Positions 33,931 through 42,302 of a stretch of DNA of 49,390 nucleotides are shown one piece after another; positions within the stretch are counted from its first letter, which is position 1, and every line of letters starts with the position of its first letter. The notes below the pieces were generated by a model. It did not search any database and was not told the origin of the DNA. It saw only the letters and a program-made list of their open reading frames with translations. A program made the translations under genes and the position numbers. The stretch is from Lachnospiraceae bacterium (GTDB lineage Bacteria; Bacillota; Clostridia; Lachnospirales; Lachnospiraceae): NCBI GenBank assembly GCA_030526195.1, contig JAUNDG010000004.1, forward strand, positions 1 to 49,390. The letters are read 5' to 3'.

Positions 33931-33989
33931 TGGGACTATTGATTTTCCTGTTTCTGAATATAAACAGGGCAATCATAGTCCCATTTTTT
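33931..33989 (+). terminator. terminator-like hairpin inside a 5' leader (attenuator)
   Basis: TGGGACTATTGATT...CCTGTTT pairs with AAACAGG...AATCATAGTCCCA and is followed by TTTTTT. It lies between the promoter and the coding region, with only about 25 bases before it, so a large aptamer is not possible; a protein or small-RNA antiterminator is more likely. Confidence 0.65.
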
Positions 33990-34076
33990 CGGAAATGATT
34001 TTCTGCGGGGGAAGACACTGTGGTTTGCCGGAGAGGAGGAGGCCGGCAGGTTGTCTTAAAAAAGGAGGTAATCACT

Positions 34077-35132
34077 ATGTTTCAAAACATCATGGGCGCA
34101 TTGGGCGGCACCTTAAATGGTGTGGCAGCGATGCTGCTGGCTGTGTCACTGGGGTTCGGCTCTGTGCCGACGGCGATGCTCTTTATCGTGGGGGGCATCG
34201 GCATGGCCATTTTCGGAGAAATCACACCGGTGCTGATCCAGTCGGAGCTTATTGTGCTGGCGGCAGCCTTCGGCAAGGACCGGGATGAGCGGCTGAGCAT
34301 CTGCGTCTGGGCCGGCGTTATCACCACGATCCTGGGTGTCACAGGGGTTGTGGAACGTGTCGTCAATTTCATCGGCGACAATATTTTATACGGCATCATG
34401 GCCGGCGTAGGCATCATGCTGGTGAAGGTGTCCTTTGACATGATCAAGTCCAATAAGGTGATCGGTGTCCTGACGCTGGTGCTGGGCATCATCGCCTATG
34501 TGCTGACCGAGAGCCTCATTTACACCAGCATCTTCACCATCATTCCGGCCGGCATCGTCTGGAACGTGCTGAAGCGGAAGAGAAGCGAGGAGACGAAGCC
34601 GGTGGATATGACCAACGAGCGGTTCCGCCTGACGAAACTGTCGTTCCATCCTTCCATGCTGCGGGCATCCTTTGCTATTGTAACGCTCCTTATGGGTGGT
34701 ATCATTTCCGAGGCTCCGATCAATTCGGCGCTGGCCGGTGGGGTCACCACCCAGTTTAATGCCATTACCACTTACGCCGGTATTGCCGGTATCTTAAGTC
34801 CGCTCTTTGGCGGTGCGCCGGCGGGCGTCGTCATCACCTGTACGGCCAGTGCGCCGCAGCCGATCCTGGCCGGCGTGCTTTTGATGGCGGTGCTGGCCGT
34901 GCTGATGCTGCTTAAGGTGGTGCCGCGGTGCCTCAAGATCCTGCCCAGCGAGTGTGTGGCCGGTCTGCTCTTTACCATGGGCGCGTTGGTCATCTTCCCG
35001 CCGAATGCCGCCATCGCGCTGCAGGGCAATCCTATTATTGGTGGTGTGACCATGCTGATCGCGGCGCTCGTCGATCCCTTCAGCGGGATGGTGGCCGGTC
35101 TGGCGGCACGTTACCTGGTACTTCTTATGTGA
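34077..35132 (+). CDS. NCS2-like membrane permease, possibly for nucleobases
   Basis: 351 residues with about 10-11 hydrophobic helices. Patterns such as FGGAPAGVVITCTASAPQP and EITPVLIQSELIVLAAAFG recall the half-helix regions of NCS2/SulP-type transporters, though the protein is about 80-120 residues shorter than standard NCS2 permeases. AAGGAGGTAA lies 6 bases before the ATG at 34077; upstream in-frame codons belong to the leader. The next gene is a clear NCS2 permease, which supports but does not prove a purine or pyrimidine substrate. Confidence 0.65.
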   Translation: MFQNIMGALGGTLNGVAAMLLAVSLGFGSVPTAMLFIVGGIGMAIFGEITPVLIQSELIVLAAAFGKDRDERLSICVWAGVITTILGVTGVVERVVNFIGDNILYGIMAGVGIMLVKVSFDMIKSNKVIGVLTLVLGIIAYVLTESLIYTSIFTIIPAGIVWNVLKRKRSEETKPVDMTNERFRLTKLSFHPSMLRASFAIVTLLMGGIISEAPINSALAGGVTTQFNAITTYAGIAGILSPLFGGAPAGVVITCTASAPQPILAGVLLMAVLAVLMLLKVVPRCLKILPSECVAGLLFTMGALVIFPPNAAIALQGNPIIGGVTMLIAALVDPFSGMVAGLAARYLVLLM

Positions 35133-35526
35133 TGATATTTGTGATGGGGGTTGTGAGAGAACAACCCCCTTTTTTTATCATGTGCAGGATAACTGCGGAT
35201 AACATGACGTATACAAAATGTTTTAGGATTTTATAAGATTGCTCAAAATTAGTTTTTTCAGTTATTTCAGAAAATGAAATAAATTAGAGCAGATGACCTG
35301 AATAATGGGCTTGTTCACCCTGTTGAAGGTGATAATAGAACATAAATGTCACATATATAAGAGTATAATTCGAAAAAGTTTTTAATAAACTATTAAAATA
35401 GTATGTTTTTATACTTTTTTTATAAATAATGGTTGTTTTTACTAAAAACATAGGTTAGTATAGTCAAAACCTTGTGCAACATAGCACGGGGAGGTAACGA
35501 GTTGTTCAACAATGAGGAGGTTTTCT
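35133..35526. other. AT-rich intergenic region and structured leader of the NCS2 permease
   Basis: After the terminator come a TATAAT (35364-35369) without a clear -35, an inverted repeat TTTTAATA-AAC-TATTAAAA (35380-35398) at the likely transcription start, a weak AGTAT/ATACT hairpin with a T-run (about 35400-35421), and short hairpins GTGC/GCAC and TTGTT/AACAA just before the RBS. I do not see the conserved loops of a guanine/adenine riboswitch. Confidence 0.45.
35146..35176 (+). terminator. terminator after the NCS2-like gene
   Basis: GGGGGTTGT pairs with ACAACCCCC, then TTTTTTT. Confidence 0.9.
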
Positions 35527-36945
35527 ATGTCTAATCAAACTCAACCGAAGGTAAGTGTTTCGGTAGAAAACATTTACCAGCTTGACGGCAGAGTGCCGGT
35601 AGGTAAGGCGATCCCGTTTGGTCTGCAGCACGTGCTGGCTATGTTCGTCTCTAACCTGGTGCCGGTTCTGATTGTCGCCAGTGCCGCCGTAGTCGGCGGT
35701 GTCGGCCCCGCAGATGGCGGCGGCCTCTCAGGTCACGAAATTGCTCAGCTGCTTCAGTGCGCTATGTTTGTGGCCGGTATCGGTACGATCGTTCAGCTGT
35801 ATCCGGTCTGGAAGGTCGGTTCCAAGCTTCCGGTCGTCATGGGCGTCAGCTTCACATTCCTGGGCTCTCTGCTCACAGTCGCCACTAACCCGGAATGGGG
35901 TTACGAAGCTATGATCGGCGCGATCATCGTCGGTGGTATCTTCGAAGGCTGCCTGGGTCTGACAGCCAAGTACTGGAGAAAATTCATCCAGCCGGTCGTT
36001 TCAGCCTGTGTTGTTACCACCATCGGTTTCTCACTGCTGTCAGTTGGTATGAACTCCTTCGGTGGTGGCCAGGGTGCTGCTGATTTCGGTGCCTGGTATA
36101 ACATCACGGTTGCTTTCATCACTCTGGTGTCCTGCCTCATCTTCAAGATCGTGGCTAAGGGCGTCTGGAAGAACCTTAATGTTCTTTTCGGTCTGGCTGT
36201 CGGTTATGTTGTTTCCGTCATCTTCACCGTCACAGGTGTGGCTCAGATGGTTAACTTCGCTTCCTTCCAGAGCACAGTTTCCGAACTTGGTTTCTTCAGC
36301 TTACCGCTTCCGGTATTCTTAAGGGGTCATATGCCGACATTCCACATCGGTGCTATCATCACTGTCGGTATCGTCTTCCTGGTTTCCGCTGCTGAAACTA
36401 TCGGTGATACAACAGCTGTCTGCACCGGCGGTCTTGGCCGTGACATCACAGAACGTGAGGTTCAGGGTTCTCTGGCCTGCGACGGTTTCTGCTCAGCTCT
36501 GTCTGGTGTGTTCGGCTGCAACCCGATCACATCCTTCAGCCAGAACGTTGGTCTTGTGGCCATGACAAAGGTTGTTAACCGCTTCACCATCCTGATGGGT
36601 GCTCTGGTCCTGGTGCTTTGCTCCCTGTTCCCGCCCATCGGTGCTTTCTTCAACTCTCTGCCGAACGCCGTTCTTGGTGGCTGCACCGTTATGATGTTCG
36701 GTTCCATCATCTTCAGTGGTGTCAGAATGATCGCTGACTGTGGCCATTCAGATCGCAACATGATGATCGTAGCCCTCAGCTTCTGCATCGGTATCGGTGT
36801 CACAATGGTTGACTCCGCTATCCTGTCATCCTTCCCGCCGATCATCAGCGGCATCTTCGCCGGTAACCCGGTAGCCGGTGTCTTCGTGATCTCCATGATC
36901 CTGAGCCTTGTGCTTCCGAAGGATAAGGAAGAAAAGAAGGCCTGA
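35527..36945 (+). CDS. uracil/xanthine permease (NCS2 family)
   Basis: A 472-residue, roughly 12-14-helix nucleobase:cation symporter. The signature NVGLVAMTKVVNR, preceded by NPITSFSQ, and the helix VSAAETIGDTTAVC carry the family's substrate-binding residues; the N-terminal PFGLQHVLAMFVSNLVPVL is typical of xanthine/uric-acid-type members. GAGGAGG lies 6 bases before the ATG at 35527. Codon usage is of the highly expressed type. Substrate (xanthine, urate or uracil) is not determined. Confidence 0.93.
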   Translation: MSNQTQPKVSVSVENIYQLDGRVPVGKAIPFGLQHVLAMFVSNLVPVLIVASAAVVGGVGPADGGGLSGHEIAQLLQCAMFVAGIGTIVQLYPVWKVGSKLPVVMGVSFTFLGSLLTVATNPEWGYEAMIGAIIVGGIFEGCLGLTAKYWRKFIQPVVSACVVTTIGFSLLSVGMNSFGGGQGAADFGAWYNITVAFITLVSCLIFKIVAKGVWKNLNVLFGLAVGYVVSVIFTVTGVAQMVNFASFQSTVSELGFFSLPLPVFLRGHMPTFHIGAIITVGIVFLVSAAETIGDTTAVCTGGLGRDITEREVQGSLACDGFCSALSGVFGCNPITSFSQNVGLVAMTKVVNRFTILMGALVLVLCSLFPPIGAFFNSLPNAVLGGCTVMMFGSIIFSGVRMIADCGHSDRNMMIVALSFCIGIGVTMVDSAILSSFPPIISGIFAGNPVAGVFVISMILSLVLPKDKEEKKA

Positions 36946-36990
36946 TAAAGGCTCGATAAACATTTTCAGAATTTAATAATGAAGGTATTG

Positions 36991-37025
36991 GCCCCGTGGG
37001 ATGTGATATCTCACGGGGCATTTTT
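36991..37025 (+). terminator. terminator of the NCS2 permease gene
   Basis: GCCCCGTG pairs with CACGGGGC around an 11-13-base loop, followed by ATTTTT. Confidence 0.85.
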
Positions 37026-37118
37026 GTAAGGTTTTAGTTAAAGGCGGGTAAAATGAGGCATTTTCTTGCCGTGCTCATTGAAAAAAATACATTTTCACAG
37101 TCCTTTCACATCTTTTTG

Positions 37119-37128
37119 GTGTTATAAT
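37119..37128 (+). promoter_or_regulatory. extended -10 promoter of the LCP gene
   Basis: GGTGTTATAAT contains TGn plus consensus TATAAT (37123-37128); a TTTCAC upstream is too close for a normal -35, so this looks like an extended -10 promoter. Confidence 0.45.
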
Positions 37129-37170
37129 CGTGTATTAGCAATTTCATTTTCAAAAGAGGATATATCAAAA

Positions 37171-38397
37171 ATGAAAAAGAAGAATATCATTCTGATCGTG
37201 CTGATCGCACTGGTTGTTCTGGCGGCAGCAGCTTTCATTTTCATTTATTCGAAGCTGTCGCTCATCAAGAAGACAAAGGTAGAAAATGTTGAAGTTTCCG
37301 AGATCTTCAAGAAACCGCCTGTGGACGAAAATGGCAAGGAGATCGAGGGCTGGGATCCGGCTGATTATGACGGCTATGAGATCGTGGCATTGGTGGGGCT
37401 TGACACCCGTGATGCCTCCGCTTATGCCAACAGCGATACCATGATCCTGGCTTGCGTGAATCATGACGAGAAGACCATCAAGCTGGTGTCCCTTTACCGC
37501 GATACCTATCTCAACATTGGTGGCGGCAAGTATTCCAAGTGTAATGCGGCGTACTGCTCAGGCGGTCCGGAGCGCTTCCTGTCCATGATCAACACAAACC
37601 TGGACCTTAACGTGACCAAGTTCGTGACCACCAATTTCAATGCCCTGGCCAAGACCATCGACATTCTGGGCGGCCTTGATATTGAGATGACCCGTCAGGA
37701 GCTGATCCACATGAACAATTACAATGTGGAAACATCCAAGGTCTGCGGTGTGGAATATCAGGCTGTTGAGGTACCGCCGGCAGAAGAGTTCGACGGTGTT
37801 ATGCTGCGCAACTTCCATCTGACCGGGACTCAGGCTGTGTCCTATGCCCGTATCCGTTACACAGAGGGCTGGGATTACCGCCGGACAGAGCGCCAGAGAC
37901 TGGTGCTGTCCAAGATCAAGGATAAGGTGAAGGAAGCCGGCCCGAGCCAGCTACTGAGCCTGGTGGACACCATTTTCCCGGAAGTGACCACAAACCTCTC
38001 CAGCATGGAGATCATCGATATGGCTAAGACCGTTGTCACTTATGACATCGTGGATCAGAGCGGCTTCCCCTTCGATAAGAAGGGTGTGATGATCGCCGGG
38101 CTTGACGCTGTTGTGCCGGTGACTCTGAGATCCAATGTGGTCAAGCTTCACGAGTTCCTGTATCCGGGTATCGCTTACTCACCCTCCGGCAAGGTCTGTG
38201 AGATCAGCGATTACATCGTGGCTAAGGAAAATGAACCGGCGCCCACACCGTCTCTGACGCCCGAGCCGACACCGACCGCCACACCCACACCGACCCCGAC
38301 TATGACACCGACCAATACGCCGACCCCGATTCCGGAGCCGACGGCCACGCCCACCCCCGAGCCCGAGCCGGAACCCGAACCGGAACCGGGTGTGTGA
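37171..38397 (+). CDS. LytR-CpsA-Psr family phosphotransferase with Pro/Thr-rich tail
   Basis: 408 residues: short cytoplasmic N-terminus, one membrane helix (about 5-25), then an extracellular LCP domain (about 75-310). Conserved LCP residues appear in NSDTMILACVNHDEKTIKLVSLYRDT and YARIRYTEGWDYRRTERQR. LCP enzymes attach teichoic acids or capsular polysaccharides to peptidoglycan from lipid-linked precursors. The last ~50 residues are a Pro/Thr/Glu repeat (PTPT, then PEPEPEP), a wall-spanning type of tail not usual for the family. AGAGGA lies before the ATG at 37171; upstream in-frame residues overlap the promoter. It could process the polysaccharide made by the 20-23 kb genes (inference). 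Confidence 0.93.
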   Translation: MKKKNIILIVLIALVVLAAAAFIFIYSKLSLIKKTKVENVEVSEIFKKPPVDENGKEIEGWDPADYDGYEIVALVGLDTRDASAYANSDTMILACVNHDEKTIKLVSLYRDTYLNIGGGKYSKCNAAYCSGGPERFLSMINTNLDLNVTKFVTTNFNALAKTIDILGGLDIEMTRQELIHMNNYNVETSKVCGVEYQAVEVPPAEEFDGVMLRNFHLTGTQAVSYARIRYTEGWDYRRTERQRLVLSKIKDKVKEAGPSQLLSLVDTIFPEVTTNLSSMEIIDMAKTVVTYDIVDQSGFPFDKKGVMIAGLDAVVPVTLRSNVVKLHEFLYPGIAYSPSGKVCEISDYIVAKENEPAPTPSLTPEPTPTATPTPTPTMTPTNTPTPIPEPTATPTPEPEPEPEPEPGV

Positions 38398-38588
38398 TAG
38401 CGCGTGCTAATGCGGTTTAGGAGTAAGTAGCAAAGCGGTCCGTGCCTGTTGTGTCAGGCAGGTGTCCGGAAGCAAAGGGACCAGCGTCTGTTGTGAGAAG
38501 TTGTTGTCCGGGCGGCTTTGAGATAGCGCATGTTGCGCATAGTTTGTAATTAAGTGTTAGTATTACGTATTTGAGAGGAGATTTTGTT
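38398..38588. other. spacer with short repeats
   Basis: No terminator with a T-run is visible after the LCP gene. The spacer has a TGCCTG/CAGGCA hairpin and two TCTGTTGTG/CCTGTTGTG copies, and its start (AGTAAGTAGCAAAGCGG) resembles 11085-11100 (AGCAAGTAGCGAAGCGG). Confidence 0.4.
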
Positions 38589-39842
38589 TTGGCAGACTCA
38601 TGGGGGCTAATGATAGCCATCATCATTCTGATTATGCTATCGGCATTCTTTTCATCAGCTGAAACGGCTTTCACCATGGTGAATGTGGTGAGACTTCAGG
38701 TCAAAGCCGATGAGGGCAACCGTCGGGCGGCCCGCGTGCTGAAGATATTAGAGAACAAAGAGGCTATGATTTCCACGATCCTGATCGGGAACAACGTGGT
38801 CAACATCGCCGCATCTTCCATCACAACGGCCTGGGCTTATGTGGCTTTTGAGAAGGCCTCTGTGGCGGTTGTGACCGGTATCTTAACCCTCGTTATTCTG
38901 ATCGTGGGTGAGATCGTACCGAAGTCTGTGGCTTCCGCCCGGGCTATGGTTCTGGCCTGTGCCTACTCCGGCGTTATCTATGTGCTGGTGGTGCTGCTCA
39001 AACCCATCACAGCTCTGTTCTTCCTGCTTCAGAAAGGGGTGCTGCGTCTTTTCAAGGTTTCGGCAGAAGACCTGATGACTGAAAAAGAACTGATGAGTCT
39101 CATCGATACCGGCCTGCGTGAAGGCGCTATCGAGGATGATGAGTTTGAAATGATCGCCAACGTGGTGGATCTTGATAAGCGGACAGCCCGCGATATCATG
39201 GTGAAGCGACCGGATATCACCTTTATTCCACAGGATGCGTCCATGAAGGAAATCGTCCAGATCTATCGGGATACCAACTACACCCGTTATCCGATCCTGG
39301 ATGAGGATGGTGAGCATGTGATCGGTACGATTAACATGAAGGATCTTCTCTTCGCAGACTGGAATAATCTGCAGCTCAGTCGACTGCTGAGAGAGCCCCA
39401 TTTCACCTTTGAACACAGAACCATCGATGACCTTCTCCATGAGATGCGTGAGCATTCTCAGAACATGATGATCGTTCTGGATGAGTACGGCATGATCGCC
39501 GGTCTCATCACCCTGGAGGATATCCTGGAAGAGATCGTGGGCGAGATCCATGATGAATATGATAAGGATGAGAAGGATCCCATCGTGGCCATCCAGCCGG
39601 GTAAGGAATACCTCATCGATGGGGCTACATCCATTCTGGATGTCAGCGATGAAACCGGTATCGCCCTGGTGTCTGAGGAATATGACTCCATCGGCGGTTA
39701 CATGATCGAACAGCTGGACCGCCTGCCGAAGAAAGGCGAAGTCGTCGAGCTGGCCGACGGATCAAGGCTTATTGCCGAAATCGTGCGGTATAACCGCGTC
39801 GAGAAAGTGCATCTGATCCTTGGAGAGAAGAGCGAGGCGTAA
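38589..39842 (+). CDS. CNNM/CorC-family membrane protein (hemolysin-like)
   Basis: About 417 residues. An N-terminal CNNM (DUF21) membrane domain with about three to four helices (LSAFFSSAETAFTMVN, IVGEIVPKSVA) is followed by two CBS domains (about 200-325: RDIMVKRPDITFI, NMMIVLDEYGMIAGLITLEDILEEIVGEI) and a CorC_HlyC domain at the end. Members act as Mg2+/divalent-cation exporters or their regulators, the CBS pair sensing nucleotides. I chose the TTG at 38589, 8 bases after GAGAGGAG; an in-frame TTG at 38571 overlaps that RBS. Confidence 0.9.
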   Translation: MADSWGLMIAIIILIMLSAFFSSAETAFTMVNVVRLQVKADEGNRRAARVLKILENKEAMISTILIGNNVVNIAASSITTAWAYVAFEKASVAVVTGILTLVILIVGEIVPKSVASARAMVLACAYSGVIYVLVVLLKPITALFFLLQKGVLRLFKVSAEDLMTEKELMSLIDTGLREGAIEDDEFEMIANVVDLDKRTARDIMVKRPDITFIPQDASMKEIVQIYRDTNYTRYPILDEDGEHVIGTINMKDLLFADWNNLQLSRLLREPHFTFEHRTIDDLLHEMREHSQNMMIVLDEYGMIAGLITLEDILEEIVGEIHDEYDKDEKDPIVAIQPGKEYLIDGATSILDVSDETGIALVSEEYDSIGGYMIEQLDRLPKKGEVVELADGSRLIAEIVRYNRVEKVHLILGEKSEA

Positions 39843-39976
39843 GCGGCCGGAAGCAAGTCATGATTGGCTAAATGCGCATTAAGATTGGCCTATGCGAGAG
39901 TTGCGGTTGTCTAAAGCGTAAGCTGTGCATAGACAATGGGAAACCGAGCTTGGTTAATCAAATAAGAGAGCAAGTT

Positions 39977-40020
39977 AAAAGCGGACAGCGTGTCCAGAGG
40001 ACGCGCGTGTCCGCTTTTTT
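39977..40020. terminator. bidirectional terminator
   Basis: AAAAGCGGACA pairs with TGTCCGCTTTT around an inner GCGTGTCC/GGACGCGC stem, with T-runs on both strands. It serves the convergent CNNM and PhoR-like genes. The GCGGACA/TGTCCGC arms recur in the hairpins at 11.1-11.3 kb. Confidence 0.85.
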
Positions 40021-41357
40021 TAGAATCTCACGGTAATGGTGGTGCCGCGGCCGATCTCGCTTTCGAGGGTGATCTCGGCGTTATGGATGTCGGCGATGTG
40101 CTTGACGATGGCGAGGCCCAGGCCGGTGCCACCGGTTTCCCGTGAGCGGCTCTTGTCGACCCGGTAGAAGCGCTCGAAGACCCGATCCTGATGCTCGGCG
40201 CTGATGCCGATGCCGGTGTCGCTGACGGCAATCACCGGATGCCCGTCTTCGATGGTGACGCGGACATACACCTGTCCGCCGTCCTTGTTGTAGCGGATGG
40301 CATTCTGCAGCAGGTTGTCGATCATTTCCCGGATCAGGGCCTGATCGGCTGTGATGCCGGCGGAAATGCCGCTGAGGCTGAGCTTAATCCCTCTGGGCTC
40401 TGCCAGTGCTTTATTGTCCTCCAGACAGATGCCGGCGATGCGGTAAAGGTCAAGAGATTCAAAACGGCGGGGGAGCTCTCGATGATCAAGCTCGGACAGC
40501 TGGATGATGTCGGTGACCAGGGACAGCAGCCGGTCCGCGTTGTGGCGGATCTGGCCGGCGATATGCGCCTCGGAATCCGGATCCAGCAGCCGATTTTCAA
40601 TGAGCTCGGCATATCCGGAAATGGCGGTGATGGGGGTCTTCAGCTCGTGGGAGACATTGGCGGTGAAATCCTGTCGGCTCTTGGCCGCGGCCAGCACATG
40701 TTCATGCTGGCTCCGGATCTTGTCCGCAAAGGGCCGCAGCTCCTTGTAGGCCGGTTCGTAGGTGGTGTCATCCAGGTGCTCCACCATGTCGGTGATGGGC
40801 CGCATCAGGAGCCGTGTCAGGAAATGGCCGATGAGGATGCATCCCAGCAGGATGATAACAGCGATGCTGATGATGACCGGCAGCGACTTCATGAGCACAG
40901 ACATGATGGTGTTGGCCTGTGTGGACACACGCAGCACCGTGCCGTTATCCAGCATGAGGGCGTAGTAGAAGGTGTTCATGTTCATGGTGTTGGAACGCCG
41001 GGTGCTCTCACCCTCGCCATTTTCGAGAGCGTCCCGGATTTCCGGTCGATCCAGATGGTTGGAGAGGCCGGCCACATTAGTGTCGTTATCAAAGAGCACC
41101 GTGCCGTCGTTATCGATCCAGGTGATGCGGAGCGTCCCGGAACTTAAATGCTCCAGCGCCTGGCCATCCCAGCTGCTGCCGGTGTTATAGGCCCGCTGAA
41201 AGACTTCGGTTTCCATGAGTAGCCGGGCGTTCTGTTTCAGATCCCGGCGCACCTGATTCTGGAACATGTTGTAGGACACCAGGATGATGCCCAGGGCTGT
41301 GGTGACGATGGCGATGAGGGCGATGAGCCCGAGCCGGAGATTGATGCGTTGTTTCAT
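40020..41357 (-). CDS. phoR: PhoR-like sensor histidine kinase
   Basis: 445 residues: membrane helix (about 10-32), extracellular sensor region (about 35-155), second helix (about 160-182), HAMP-like linker, HisKA with SHELKTPITAISGYAEL (His237), then HATPase_c with NLLQNAIRYN, VSDTGIGI and GGTGLGLAIVKHI. Layout and sensor length match Gram-positive PhoR kinases, and the gene lies in a row with a PhoB-like regulator and a phosphate transporter. GAGGAC lies 6 bases before the ATG. Expected role: phosphorylates the neighbouring regulator when phosphate is scarce. Confidence 0.87.
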   Translation of the reverse strand: MKQRINLRLGLIALIAIVTTALGIILVSYNMFQNQVRRDLKQNARLLMETEVFQRAYNTGSSWDGQALEHLSSGTLRITWIDNDGTVLFDNDTNVAGLSNHLDRPEIRDALENGEGESTRRSNTMNMNTFYYALMLDNGTVLRVSTQANTIMSVLMKSLPVIISIAVIILLGCILIGHFLTRLLMRPITDMVEHLDDTTYEPAYKELRPFADKIRSQHEHVLAAAKSRQDFTANVSHELKTPITAISGYAELIENRLLDPDSEAHIAGQIRHNADRLLSLVTDIIQLSELDHRELPRRFESLDLYRIAGICLEDNKALAEPRGIKLSLSGISAGITADQALIREMIDNLLQNAIRYNKDGGQVYVRVTIEDGHPVIAVSDTGIGISAEHQDRVFERFYRVDKSRSRETGGTGLGLAIVKHIADIHNAEITLESEIGRGTTITVRF

Positions 41358-41451
41358 GTCATGTCCTCATTTATCTTTGTTATCACGTGAGTGGGAAGGG
41401 GTATCTTCCAATAGAGCATGTTTATGTGTCTGAAAGACGTTCTGACTGCGG

Positions 41452-41505
41452 CAAAAAAGCACAAAACGGTCGGCGGCAGGTAAATCATCTGCCGGTACGA
41501 CCGTT
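41452..41505 (-). terminator. hairpin between regulator and kinase genes
   Basis: Read on the minus strand: AACGGTCG...CGGCAG...CTGCCG...CGACCGTT, then TTTTGTGCTTTTTT. It probably ends most regulator transcripts before the kinase gene. Confidence 0.7.
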
Positions 41506-41510
41506 AACCT

Positions 41511-42197
41511 TTATTCGAGAATAAGATCGGCGCCGATGCTGTAGCCCACACCCCGGACGGTGCGAATCTGGCGGCCACAATCCCCCAGCTTCTGACGCAG
41601 GGTTTTGATGTGCATGTCGACGGTGCGGCTTTCGCCCTCGAAATCCGTGCCCCAGATGGCCCGCATGATGGCCTCGCGGCTCAGCACGATATTTTCGTTC
41701 ATCATGAGATACCGCAGCAGCTCGTATTCCTTCAGGGTCAGCACCACATTTTCATCATGGGCCACCACGGTGTGACGCTCGTGGTCCAGCAGGATGTTGC
41801 CCACCTTAAGCTGGGGCGGGGCGTCCTCCTTGGCCCGGCGCAGCAGCGCCCGCACGCGGGAGAGCAGCTCCATAACCGAAAATGGCTTGCGAATGAAATC
41901 ATCCGCCCCATCATCCAGGCCCTTCACCATGTCGATCTCGGTGGTTTTGGCCGTGACCATGATGACGGGAATGCGTCTTGTGCGCGGATCCCGGCGCAGA
42001 TGCCGGACGATCTTATAGCCGTCCTCATCCGGCAGCATGATGTCCAGCAGGATAAGGTCGGGGAGAATACTCTCCATTTTTTCGTAGAAGGTGGAAGCCC
42101 GGTCAAAGGCCTGCACCATGTAATTGCTGTTTTTGAGGGCGATGGTCTCGATCTCGCGGATGCTCTGATCGTCCTCAACGATATAAATCAGGGACAT
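41511..42197 (-). CDS. phoB: PhoB/PhoP-like response regulator
   Basis: 228 residues of the OmpR/PhoB class. Receiver domain 1-118 with phospho-acceptor Asp52 (ILLDIMLPDEDG) and conserved Lys in FIRKPFS; winged-helix DNA-binding domain from about 130 (LTLKEYELLRYLM, RTVDMHIKTLRQKLG, IRTVRGVGYSI). GAGGTTAGGA precedes the ATG. It should pair with the kinase encoded just downstream and may bind the TTTACA array upstream of the phosphate transporter gene. Confidence 0.9.
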   Translation of the reverse strand: MSLIYIVEDDQSIREIETIALKNSNYMVQAFDRASTFYEKMESILPDLILLDIMLPDEDGYKIVRHLRRDPRTRRIPVIMVTAKTTEIDMVKGLDDGADDFIRKPFSVMELLSRVRALLRRAKEDAPPQLKVGNILLDHERHTVVAHDENVVLTLKEYELLRYLMMNENIVLSREAIMRAIWGTDFEGESRTVDMHIKTLRQKLGDCGRQIRTVRGVGYSIGADLILE

Positions 42198-42302
42198 TTC
42201 CTAACCTCGTTATGATTGTGTGCCTGCGCGGCACCATTTTTATAAGAAAGCGGCGAATCGCCGATGTTAATTGTCTGTTGCCGTTCCATTTTTGAAAATG
42301 AG

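Larger units (their letters stand above)
33617..34076. other. intergenic region with promoter and leader hairpin
   Basis: 460 bases between the divergent YgjV-like gene and the permease-like gene. A likely promoter (33871-33898) is followed by a terminator-like hairpin (33931-33989) and then about 87 bases before the ATG. No gene seen. Confidence 0.5.

Noticed and set aside
33767-34288. Plus-strand frame overlapping the permease leader
   Set aside because: It spans a promoter and terminator hairpin, has no RBS and runs out of frame into the permease gene.
35133-35526. Guanine/adenine riboswitch
   Set aside because: The conserved purine-aptamer loop sequences are not found in the leader.
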